DNA of 64,000 nt from the NCBI RefSeq assembly GCF_003173055.1, contig NZ_QGLF01000001.1, positions 503,085 through 567,084 of the forward strand, written 5' to 3'. Under the pieces are notes generated by a model. The model did not search any database. It was not told where the DNA came from and saw only the letters and a program-made list of their open reading frames with translations. The number at the start of each line of letters is the position of its first letter. Position 1 is the stretch's first letter. A program made the translations under genes and the position numbers. The DNA comes from Zavarzinia compransoris (GTDB taxonomy: Bacteria; Pseudomonadota; Alphaproteobacteria; Zavarziniales; Zavarziniaceae). Positions 32,966-44,097 of the stretch are shown piece after piece.

Positions 32966-35900
32966 ATGAAACACGGGCAGCGCGTACCCACCACGACCAC
33001 ATCCAGCAAGCGACTGAGGCTCGTCCTTTCCTCGACCGCGTTGGTTTCCACCCTGGCTGTTGCGACCCTCAGCGGTGCGCAGGATGCCGTGCCGGTGTCG
33101 GGCTTCGGCTATGATTCGCAGGCGGTTGCCGGGGTCAGCGGCAAGTTCGACCTGTTCGGCGGCGGTGACGACAACGGCACGCTCTATGGTGGTTCCGCCT
33201 CGGTTGCCCTGCCCATCGGTCAGGACTTCGGCCTGCAGTTCGACGCCATCGCCGGCGTCGCGGCGGACGAGGTCGGCTTCGCCGGCGGCGGCGCCCAGTT
33301 CTTCTACCGCAATCCCAACCAGTTCATGATCGGCATCGCCGGCGGCGGCTATTATCTGGAAGGCCAGAAGCAATACGCTGCCTCCGCCATCGGCGAATAC
33401 TATATCGACAACATCACCCTCGAGGCCCTGGCGGGTTACCAGTGGGGTGATCTGACCGATGGTTCGTTCCTCGGCCGCGTCGGTGCTGCGATCTATGTCG
33501 ACCCGAACTTCCGCCTGGGCGCCGGCGTCGCCTGGTCCGATGCCACCGGCTGGGGCGGCGACGTCGGTGCCGAACTGGCCGTGACCGATGTGCCCGGCCT
33601 GTCGCTGTTCGCCACCGCCCTCATCGACGAGGATGGGGCGACCGGCATCGGCGGCCTGCGCTTCTACCTGACCCCCGCGACCTCGCTGCTGGCGAGCGAC
33701 CGGACCAAGCAGGCCGGTGGGCCGTCGCTGATGGAGACCCAGCGCTCGGGCGCGCTCCGCACCAGCTTCTTCAACCTCGCCGGGGCCGGTTTCGGCCTGC
33801 GCCAGATCAGCCAGGCCGCGGGCGGCAACCTGCCGTCGGCGACGCCCACCCCGACCCCGACGCCGACCCCCACGCCGACGCCGACTCCCACCCCGACGCC
33901 TACGCCGACCCCGACTCCGACGCCCACGCCGACTCCCACCCCGACGCCGACCCCCACCCCGACGCCGACCAGCAACGGCCTGATCGACACCGTGCAGGAC
34001 GTCGTGAACAACGTCCTCGGCGGCACGCCGCTGCAGCCGCTGGTCGACGGCGTGAACACGCTGGTCGATCCGGAGACCGGCGCCCTGGCGCCGCTGACCG
34101 GTCCGCTGAACGATGTGACCGACAGCGTGGCCGGCGGGCCGCTCTCCCCGGTCAATGACATCGTCGATGCCCTGGCCGGCGGCTCCAACTCCACCCTCGG
34201 CGGCGTGGTCGACGGTCTGCAGGACGTAGTCAGCCAGAATGCCAACAGCAGCGACTATTCTGGCGGCCTGATCGACCTCGTGCAGGATGTCGCCGGCGGT
34301 CTGCTCGACGGCACCCCGGCCGCGCAGCTGGCCGACGGCATCGACATGCTGGTCGATCCCTCGACCGGTGTGCTCGCCCCGCTGACCGGCGCTCTCAACG
34401 ATGCCACCAATGTGGCGGCCAATGCGCCGCTCGCCGGCGTCACGGAAATCGTCGATGCCCTGGCCAATCCGGGCGGCAGCACGCTCGGCTCGACCACCAA
34501 CGGCGTGCAGGACCTGCTGTCGCAGAACGCCGACAGCGGCAACACCAACGGCGGCCTGATCGATACGGTTCAGGGCGTGACCGACAATCTCCTGTCGGGC
34601 ACCGTCCTCGATCCGCTGACCGATGTGGTCAACATGCTGGTCGATCCCACCACCGGTGCCCTGGCGCCGCTGACGGGTGCCCTGAACGACGCGACCTTGG
34701 TCGGCGGCAATGCCCCGGCGGCCGCGCTGACCGAAATCGTCGACGGCCTCGCCGGCGCCCAGAACGGCGAGCTTGATCCGGTGCTCGATGCCGTGGCCGA
34801 TCTGCTGACGGTCGACGGCCTGCCGGGCCTGCCCGGCCTGCCGGGCGGCGGTGACAACCCGCTGGCCGGTATCCCGATCCTCGGCGACCTGCTCGGCGGC
34901 GGCCTGCCCGGCCTGCCGGGTGGCGGCGACAACCCGCTGGCCGGTATCCCGGTGCTTGGCGATCTGCTCGGCGGCGGCCTGCCCGGCCTTCCCGGCGGCG
35001 GCGCGCCCGTCACCACCGGCCTGATCGGCGAAGTGCAGGGCGTGGTTCACAACCTGCTCGGCGGCACCCCGCTGGAGCCGGTGGAAGGCCTGGTGAACAC
35101 GCTGGTCGATCCCTCGACCGGTGCGCTCGCCCCGCTGACCGGCGCCCTTGAGGATGCCACCGCCCCGACCGGTCCCGGCGCTCCCCTGACCCAGCTGGTC
35201 GATGCCCTGGCCGGTCCGGCCAATGGCGCGCTGGATCCGGTGCTGGATGCGGTCAACGACCTGCTCAGCGGCCAGGTCCCGGGCCTCCCGGGCGGCGGTG
35301 ACAACCCGCTGGCCGGCATTCCGGTCCTCGGCGACCTGCTCGGCGGCGGCCTGCCCGGCCTGCCGGGTGGTGGCGACAACCCGCTGGCCGGTATCCCGGT
35401 GCTTGGCGATCTCCTCGGCGGCGGCCTGCCCGGCCTTCCCGGCGGCGGCGCGCCCGTTACCACCGGCCTGATCGGCGAAGTGCAGGGCGTGGTCCACAAC
35501 CTGCTCGGCGGCACCCCGCTGGAGCCGGTGGAAGGCCTGGTGAACACGCTGGTCGATCCCTCGACCGGTGCGCTTGCCCCGCTGACCGGCGCCCTTGAGG
35601 ATGCCACCGCCCCGACGGGCCCCGGCGCTCCCCTGACCCAGCTGGTCGATGCCCTGGCCGGTCCGGCCAATGGCGCGCTGGATCCGGTGCTGGATGCGGT
35701 CAACGACCTGCTCAGCGGCCAGGTCCCGGGCCTCCCGGGCCTCCCGGGCGGTGACAACCCGCTGGCCGGCATTCCGGTCCTCGGCGACCTGCTCGGCGGC
35801 GGCCTGCCCGGCCTGCCGGGTGGCGGCGACAACCCGCTGGCCGGTATCCCGGTGCTTGGCGATCTGCTCGGCGGCGGCCTGCCCGGCCTTCCCGGGGGCG

Positions 35901-37186
35901 GCGCGCCCGTCACCACCGGCCTGATCGGCGAAGTGCAGGGCGTGGTCCACAACCTGCTCGGCGGCACCCCGCTGGAGCCGGTGGAAGGCTTGGTGAACAC
36001 GCTGGTCGATCCCTCGACCGGTGCGCTCGCCCCGCTGACCGGCGCCCTCGAGTCGGCCACCGCCCCGACGGGCCCCGGCGCTCCCCTGACCCAGCTGGTC
36101 GATGCCCTGGCCGGCCCGGCCAATGGCGCGCTGGATCCGGTGCTGGATGCGGTCAACGACCTGCTCAGCGGCCAGATCCCCAGCTTCCCGGGCCTCCCGG
36201 GCGGTGACAACCCGCTGGCCGGCATTCCGGTCCTTGGCGACCTGCTCGCCGGCGGCCTGCCGGGTGGCGGCGACAATCCGCTGGCCGGCATCCCGGTGCT
36301 CGGCGACCTGCTGGGCGGCCTGCCCGGCCTGCCCGGTGGCGGCAGCAACCCGCTGGCCGGTATCCCGGTCCTCGGCGATCTGCTCGCCGGCGGCCTGCCG
36401 GGTCTTCCCGGGGGCGGCGCGCCCATCACCACCGGCCTGATCGGCGAAGTGCAGGGCGTGGTCCACAACCTGCTCGGCGGCACCCCGCTGGAGCCGGTGG
36501 AAGGCCTGGTGAACACGCTGGTCGATCCCCTGACCGGTGCGCTTGCCCCGCTGACCGGCGCCCTCGAGTCGGCGACCGCCCCGGCGGCGCCCGGCGCTCC
36601 CCTGACCCAGCTGGTCGATGCCCTGGTCGGCCCGACCAACGGCGCGCTGGATCCGGTGCTGGATGCGGTCAACGACCTGCTCAGCGGCCAGATCCCCAGC
36701 TTCCCGGGCCTGCCCGGTGCTGGTGACAACCCGCTGGCCGGCATTCCGGTGATCGGCGACTTGGTGTCGGCGCTGACCAGCCTCGGTAGCGGCGGCCTGC
36801 CCAGCCTGCCGGGCCTGCCCGGTGCCGGCGACAACCCGCTGGCCGGCATTCCGGTGGTCGGCGATCTGGTGTCGGCGCTGACCGGTCTCGCCGGCGGTGG
36901 CCTGCCCAGCCTGCCGGGCCTGCCCGGTGCCGGTGACAACCCGCTGGCCGGTATTCCGGTGGTCGGCGATCTGGTGAGCGCGCTCACCGGTCTCGCCGGT
37001 GGCGGCAACCCGCTGGCCGGTCTCGGCAACCTCGGCTCGCTCGCCGGCCTTCTGGGCGGTGGCCTGCCGGATGCTTCGGCCCTGTCGGGCATCCCGGTCC
37101 TCGGCAGCCTGATCAGCACGCTTACCGCGGGTCTCGATCCGGCCAACAATCCGCTCGGCGCGCTCACCGGCCTGCTGCCGGCCTGA
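32966..37186 (+). CDS. Giant exported repeat protein: N-terminal barrel-like domain, Thr-Pro linker, seven large repeats
   Basis: The 1406-residue product starts with a signal peptide (KRLRLVLSSTALVSTLAVATLSGAQ). Residues about 40-265 alternate polar and hydrophobic residues with many Gly and aromatic residues (GGSASVALPIGQDFGLQFDAIAG, YYLEGQKQYAASAIGEYYIDN), resembling an outer-membrane beta-barrel. Residues 293-334 are 21 Thr-Pro dipeptides. Seven repeats follow, starting at DNA positions 33977, 34265, 34553, 35018, 35465, 35918 and 36434, each with GLIxxVQ, LVDPxTGALAPLTGAL, VDALxG and NGxLDPVLDAVNDLL, and, from the third on, blocks of NPLAGIPVLGDLLGGGLPGLPGGG. The ATG at 32966 follows GCGGAAGAA. 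The order barrel-linker-passenger recalls inverse autotransporters, but with helical, not Ig-like, repeats. Function is unknown; surface exposure is likely. Confidence 0.88.
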   Translation: MKHGQRVPTTTTSSKRLRLVLSSTALVSTLAVATLSGAQDAVPVSGFGYDSQAVAGVSGKFDLFGGGDDNGTLYGGSASVALPIGQDFGLQFDAIAGVAADEVGFAGGGAQFFYRNPNQFMIGIAGGGYYLEGQKQYAASAIGEYYIDNITLEALAGYQWGDLTDGSFLGRVGAAIYVDPNFRLGAGVAWSDATGWGGDVGAELAVTDVPGLSLFATALIDEDGATGIGGLRFYLTPATSLLASDRTKQAGGPSLMETQRSGALRTSFFNLAGAGFGLRQISQAAGGNLPSATPTPTPTPTPTPTPTPTPTPTPTPTPTPTPTPTPTPTPTPTPTSNGLIDTVQDVVNNVLGGTPLQPLVDGVNTLVDPETGALAPLTGPLNDVTDSVAGGPLSPVNDIVDALAGGSNSTLGGVVDGLQDVVSQNANSSDYSGGLIDLVQDVAGGLLDGTPAAQLADGIDMLVDPSTGVLAPLTGALNDATNVAANAPLAGVTEIVDALANPGGSTLGSTTNGVQDLLSQNADSGNTNGGLIDTVQGVTDNLLSGTVLDPLTDVVNMLVDPTTGALAPLTGALNDATLVGGNAPAAALTEIVDGLAGAQNGELDPVLDAVADLLTVDGLPGLPGLPGGGDNPLAGIPILGDLLGGGLPGLPGGGDNPLAGIPVLGDLLGGGLPGLPGGGAPVTTGLIGEVQGVVHNLLGGTPLEPVEGLVNTLVDPSTGALAPLTGALEDATAPTGPGAPLTQLVDALAGPANGALDPVLDAVNDLLSGQVPGLPGGGDNPLAGIPVLGDLLGGGLPGLPGGGDNPLAGIPVLGDLLGGGLPGLPGGGAPVTTGLIGEVQGVVHNLLGGTPLEPVEGLVNTLVDPSTGALAPLTGALEDATAPTGPGAPLTQLVDALAGPANGALDPVLDAVNDLLSGQVPGLPGLPGGDNPLAGIPVLGDLLGGGLPGLPGGGDNPLAGIPVLGDLLGGGLPGLPGGGAPVTTGLIGEVQGVVHNLLGGTPLEPVEGLVNTLVDPSTGALAPLTGALESATAPTGPGAPLTQLVDALAGPANGALDPVLDAVNDLLSGQIPSFPGLPGGDNPLAGIPVLGDLLAGGLPGGGDNPLAGIPVLGDLLGGLPGLPGGGSNPLAGIPVLGDLLAGGLPGLPGGGAPITTGLIGEVQGVVHNLLGGTPLEPVEGLVNTLVDPLTGALAPLTGALESATAPAAPGAPLTQLVDALVGPTNGALDPVLDAVNDLLSGQIPSFPGLPGAGDNPLAGIPVIGDLVSALTSLGSGGLPSLPGLPGAGDNPLAGIPVVGDLVSALTGLAGGGLPSLPGLPGAGDNPLAGIPVVGDLVSALTGLAGGGNPLAGLGNLGSLAGLLGGGLPDASALSGIPVLGSLISTLTAGLDPANNPLGALTGLLPA
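33842..33970 (+). repeat. (Thr-Pro)21 coding repeat
   Basis: This stretch encodes 21 consecutive Thr-Pro dipeptides plus a final Thr, using mixed codons (ACG, ACC, ACT with CCG, CCC, CCT), so it is not a pure nucleotide microsatellite but is still slippage-prone. Thr-Pro runs form extended, rigid, possibly glycosylated spacers in surface proteins and separate the barrel-like domain from the repeats. Confidence 0.95.
35018..36433 (+). repeat. Near-identical tandem DNA repeats (447, 453 and 516 bp units)
   Basis: Three tandem units start at 35018, 35465 and 35918, and a fourth, incomplete and more diverged copy starts at 36434. The first two are almost identical over their whole length, so the array can expand or contract by recombination. 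Differences concentrate in the number of the 14-residue NPLAGIPVLGDLLG blocks. Confidence 0.92.
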
Positions 37187-37201
37187 ACGGGCTGAACCCC
37201 G

Positions 37202-37259
37202 GCCCCGGTGCCTGCACCGGGGCGGATCGGAAGGGGCTGCGGCGATGCCGCGGCCCCTT
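37202..37259 (+). terminator. Tandem hairpins ending the repeat-protein gene
   Basis: A perfect 10-bp stem (37202-37211 with 37214-37223) is followed by a 13-bp stem (37231-37243 with 37247-37259, one G-T pair) that ends in a T-containing tail TTTCGTTT. The second has the shape of an intrinsic terminator. The first has a 2-base loop and may fold slightly shorter. Confidence 0.75.
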
Positions 37260-37394
37260 TCGTTTGCATCGCCTTTTTGTTTCGCGCCGTTATTGTTTCG
37301 CGCGGCTGTGACGGGGCTTACAGGCTGCCGCCGGCAAGCGGTAGACAATGGCGGGCCGGTGATCGAGCCGGTCCATGCAGGGACGACCAGCATC

Positions 37395-37751
37395 ATGTTC
37401 CGGCGCCTTTTGCCGCCCATTCTCCTTCTTTTCGCGCTGGCGGGGTGCACCACCTGGGAGAAGCCGGGGGCGACCGACGTTGATCGCGACCGTGTCGTCG
37501 CCTTTTGCGAGGTCGAGGGCTATGACCGCTATCCCCAGGTTCTCGAGTCCTATCTCGCCGTGCCCGCCTATTGGGAGCCGCCGGTGACCACCTGCCATTA
37601 CGACCGCAAGCGCCAGCGCGACGTCTGCTCGACCAGCGGCGGCTATTGGGTGCCGGAGCAATGGGAGACGCGGGACCTGAACGATGCCCCCCGCCGTTCG
37701 GTGTTCGAGGCCTGCATGTTCCGCCAGGGCTGGCACAAGGAAACGCGCTGA
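37395..37751 (+). CDS. Small lipoprotein
   Basis: This 118-residue protein begins with a lipoprotein signal MFRRLLPPILLLFALAGCTTW with the lipobox LAGC, Cys18 being the expected lipidated residue. The mature part is rich in aromatic residues and contains five more cysteines (AFCEVEGYDRYP, TTCHYDRKRQRDVCSTSGGYWVP, FEACMFRQGWHKE). The ATG at 37395 is chosen; the frame extends upstream without homology. The gene lies behind the terminator of the repeat protein, so it is probably separate. No family name is evident. Confidence 0.78.
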   Translation: MFRRLLPPILLLFALAGCTTWEKPGATDVDRDRVVAFCEVEGYDRYPQVLESYLAVPAYWEPPVTTCHYDRKRQRDVCSTSGGYWVPEQWETRDLNDAPRRSVFEACMFRQGWHKETR

Positions 37752-37812
37752 TCCCGCATTGGCGGTTGCATCGGCATGAAAGCTGGCCGAGTCTGCCGGC
37801 TGCGGAAAGGCC

Positions 37813-37851
37813 GAAGCCTGTTCGGAGCGGCCATCGTGCCGAACAGGCTTC
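37813..37851. repeat. 13-bp inverted repeat in the gap before the pap gene
   Basis: GAAGCCTGTTCGG (37813-37825) pairs perfectly with 37839-37851 around a 13-base loop. It lies between the lipoprotein gene and the phosphotransferase gene and may terminate the former. The arm resembles that of the palindrome at 27098-27132 (shared AGCCTGTyCG). Confidence 0.6.
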
Positions 37852-37887
37852 CGCTGCGCCTGAAAATGCTCCAGGGCCGGAGGCGGC

Positions 37888-39417
37888 ATGTTCGAAAGTG
37901 CGGAAATCGGCAATACCCTGTCGCGCGAGGCTTACGAGCGGGAAATGCCGCGCTTGCGGGCCCGCCTGATCGAATTGCAATCGCAGCTGATCGAACGCCG
38001 CAGCACCGAGGTCCTGATCGTCCTGGCCGGCCTGGCCGGGGCGGGGCGCAGTGAATCGGCCCATCTGATCGGCGAATTATTCGATCCCCGCCATGTCCAG
38101 GTGGTGCCCGACCTGCCGCCCAACGACGAGGAGCGCTGCCGGCCGCCGATGTGGCGCTTCTGGCGCAGCCTGCCGCCCAAGGGCCGGATCGGGGTCTTTT
38201 TCTCGGGCTGGTACGGCCTGCCGGTGATCGACCGCATCAACCGGCGCAACGACCAGGCGCATTTCGATGCCCGGCTGGAAGGCATCAAGCGCTTCGAGCA
38301 GATGGCGGTCGACGAAGGCGCCCTGGTCATCAAATTCTGGTTCCATCTCGGCCGCAAGGACCAGCGCAAGCGCCTGGAAGCCCTGGCCGCCGACGAGGAT
38401 ACCGCCTGGCGCGTGACCAAGGAGGATTGGCGGCAGGCGAAATCCTATCGCCGGATCCGCAATGTCGCCGAACGGGCGGTGCGCGAAACCTCGACCGGGG
38501 CGGCGCCCTGGTTCGTGATCGAGGGGCTCGACCGCTGCTACCGGGAAATCGCCGTCGCCCGCACCCTGGTGGACGAGATTTCCCGCGTGCTGGCCGCCCA
38601 GGACGAGGATGCGGCCGCCGCGAAGGCACGGCCCCGCCGCACCCCCCGGCGCGCGGCGGCGAAGCGCGCGGCGCCGCCGCCCCTGGCCACCCTGGGCGAA
38701 ACCGATGTGCTGAGCGCGCTCGATCTGACGGCGCATCTGCCGAAGGACGACTACCGGGAACAATTGCCCCATTGGCAGGGCCGCCTGGCCCGGCTGTCGC
38801 GGGAAAAGAAGCTGAGCCGGCACGGCATCGTCGCCCTGTTCGAAGGCTATGACGCCGCGGGCAAGGGCGGGGCGATCCGCCGTGTCGCCGAGGCGCTGGA
38901 TCCGCGCTTCTATGGCATCGTCCCGATCGCCGCCCCGAGCGACGAGGAGCGGGCCCACCCCTATCTGTGGCGGTTCTGGCGCCACCTGCCGGCCCAGGGG
39001 CGCATGGTCATGTTCGACCGCTCGTGGTACGGCCGTGTCCTGGTCGAACGGGTGGACGGTTTCGCGCCGGAACCGGTCTGGCGCCGCGCCTATGCCGAGA
39101 TCAACGAGTTCGAGCAGGAATTGGTCGAACACGAGATGATCATCGCCAAATTCTTCATGGTGGTGTCGGCGGCGGAACAGCTGGAACGCTTCCGGGCGCG
39201 CGAGAAGGTCGCCTTCAAGCGCTACAAGATCACCCCCGACGATTGGCACAACCGGGAAAAGCGCGGCGACTACGACGCGGCGGTGATCGAGATGATCCAG
39301 CGCACCTCGACCGAACTGGCCCCCTGGACCCTGGTCGAGGCCGAGGACAAGCACCACGCCCGCATCAAGGTGCTGCGCACCCTGGTCGAGACCATCGAAC
39401 GCAGCCTCGACCGCTGA
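37888..39417 (+). CDS. pap: Polyphosphate:AMP phosphotransferase (tandem PPK2 domains)
   Basis: The 509-residue protein contains two PPK2 domains. The C-terminal one (about residues 255-509) has the full Walker A GYDAAGKGGAIRR, the lid arginines and DRSWYGRVLVERVDGF with RWKxxPDDWHNREKR-like lid residues. The N-terminal one (about 15-235) keeps the fold but its P-loop is AGLAGAGRSESAHL, lacking the canonical lysine, and so is probably not catalytic. This double-domain form is class II PPK2 (PAP), which phosphorylates AMP to ADP with polyphosphate. Basic linker residues near 240-260 (PRRTPRRAAAKR) may bind polyphosphate. Confidence 0.91.
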   Translation: MFESAEIGNTLSREAYEREMPRLRARLIELQSQLIERRSTEVLIVLAGLAGAGRSESAHLIGELFDPRHVQVVPDLPPNDEERCRPPMWRFWRSLPPKGRIGVFFSGWYGLPVIDRINRRNDQAHFDARLEGIKRFEQMAVDEGALVIKFWFHLGRKDQRKRLEALAADEDTAWRVTKEDWRQAKSYRRIRNVAERAVRETSTGAAPWFVIEGLDRCYREIAVARTLVDEISRVLAAQDEDAAAAKARPRRTPRRAAAKRAAPPPLATLGETDVLSALDLTAHLPKDDYREQLPHWQGRLARLSREKKLSRHGIVALFEGYDAAGKGGAIRRVAEALDPRFYGIVPIAAPSDEERAHPYLWRFWRHLPAQGRMVMFDRSWYGRVLVERVDGFAPEPVWRRAYAEINEFEQELVEHEMIIAKFFMVVSAAEQLERFRAREKVAFKRYKITPDDWHNREKRGDYDAAVIEMIQRTSTELAPWTLVEAEDKHHARIKVLRTLVETIERSLDR

Positions 39418-39423
39418 GGGCCG

Positions 39424-39918
39424 TCAGCGGGCGGCGACCAGGCTGGGCAGGGCGTTGAAATCGCCGGCGGCCAGGGTCTTGCAGCTGATCGCCAGGTCGT
39501 TGGCAGTGGCCGGGTTGACCTGGAACAGGCGCGACACCAGGGTCTTGTGCACCCGGTCGGCCAGCATGGCGATGGTGGCCGGCGTGGCGTCGATGACGCC
39601 GGCGTCGCGCAAGCCCTCGAGCAGCAGGGAATCGGCGCGGGCCGCGCTGTCGGTCAGCCGCGCGCCGAGGTCGCCATAGGCGAAGCGGGCGGTCCGCCGG
39701 CTCGGGCTCCAGGGCATCTCGGGGGTGGTGGCGGCCAGGGCCGCCTCGCGGCACAGCAGATGGGCCCCGCCCAGCACGATCTTGTCGTTGACGCTATCGA
39801 GCCCGAACAGGGCGCTCTGGGCGCGGAACAGGTCGGCGGCGCTTTCGCCGGCGAAAGCCGGGCCGGCCGCGCAGAGGGAAAGGGCGGCAACGGCCGCCGC
39901 GGTCAGGGAACGCAACAT
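39424..39918 (-). CDS. Exported hypothetical protein
   Basis: The 164-residue product has an N-terminal signal peptide ending AGPAFAGESA. The mature part is helical, with two cysteines (LLCREAAL and ISCKTLAAG). It converges with the pap gene, its stop 6 bases after the pap stop. I recognise no family. A weak dyad (GCATCGCGAA at 39950-39959 against 39967-39976) lies about 32 bases upstream of its start and may be an operator. Confidence 0.74.
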   Translation of the reverse strand: MLRSLTAAAVAALSLCAAGPAFAGESAADLFRAQSALFGLDSVNDKIVLGGAHLLCREAALAATTPEMPWSPSRRTARFAYGDLGARLTDSAARADSLLLEGLRDAGVIDATPATIAMLADRVHKTLVSRLFQVNPATANDLAISCKTLAAGDFNALPSLVAAR

Positions 39919-39996
39919 GGCAACCTCGTAAGCACTGCCCGCCCATACTGCATCGCGAAGATATATTTCGCAATGCGATATGAGTAATGCTCACAT

Positions 39997-40040
39997 GCAG
40001 TCCCCATCCGGCCAGGGCACAAAAGCCGGATGGGGACTGC
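39997..40040. terminator. 16-bp perfect stem-loop downstream of acs
   Basis: GCAGTCCCCATCCGGC (39997-40012) pairs perfectly with 40025-40040 around a 12-base loop. It lies 48 bases after the acs stop codon on the minus strand and should stabilise or terminate the acs message. There is no long U-tract after the stem, so termination may not be of the classical intrinsic type. Confidence 0.6.
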
Positions 40041-40087
40041 CGGACCGGGTAAGCCCACACCTGCCCGGGCCAGGGAGAGAAAGGCCC

Positions 40088-42046
<1,959 letters not shown>

Positions 42047-42129
42047 GCTGATCTCCTGCACCGGGCCACGGGACGTCGGTTCGCGAGGGCTGCGGAGCGC
42101 TGTAACGAAAGGGATATCGGAAAGCGAAA

Positions 42130-42151
42130 GGGGGCGGCAGGTGCCGCCCCC
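42130..42151 (-). terminator. Terminator after the MHS transporter gene
   Basis: GGGGGCGGCA (42130-42139) pairs with TGCCGCCCCC (42142-42151), folding with a 4-base loop. On the minus strand it is followed by TTTCGCTTTCC, a T-rich tail. It lies just after the stop of the transporter gene at 42166 and before acs. Confidence 0.75.
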
Positions 42152-42165
42152 CGGGCCGTCGATGA

Positions 42166-43821
<1,656 letters not shown>

Positions 43822-44097
43822 TGTTGACCTCCCTGGGCGGTTGTCCGCCGAATTCCCCCGTTGCGGCCCGGTCGTTGCCGTGGCCCTTTCGGTGCCTACA
43901 GTGGAGGCTCTGGACTTCGCTTTTTTAAGCCCGACGTTGGTCGAAAGGCCGGGGCTTCGGCCTTTGACTTTGGTATTAGGTGCGTTGCGCAAGAATTCGC
44001 TGCAATGCGACGAGATCTGGCCGGTCCCACGCCAAGGCGATGGACAATTCCGCTGTTTGGCGCCTAGATGACAAAGTCTTCGGGAGGAAATGCGACC

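Noticed and set aside
32636-33114. Two small plus-strand frames (68 and 91 codons) in the leader of the repeat gene
   Set aside because: No ribosome site or homology and the second overlaps the signal peptide of the repeat protein in another frame.
32765-37453. A 1562-residue open frame on the minus strand opposite the repeat protein
   Set aside because: It mirrors the plus-strand repeats (GQRVVAATRQAGQAA patterns) and starts outside any promoter context; the plus strand has a signal peptide, ribosome site and paralog at 62033. It is a shadow caused by high GC and repeats.
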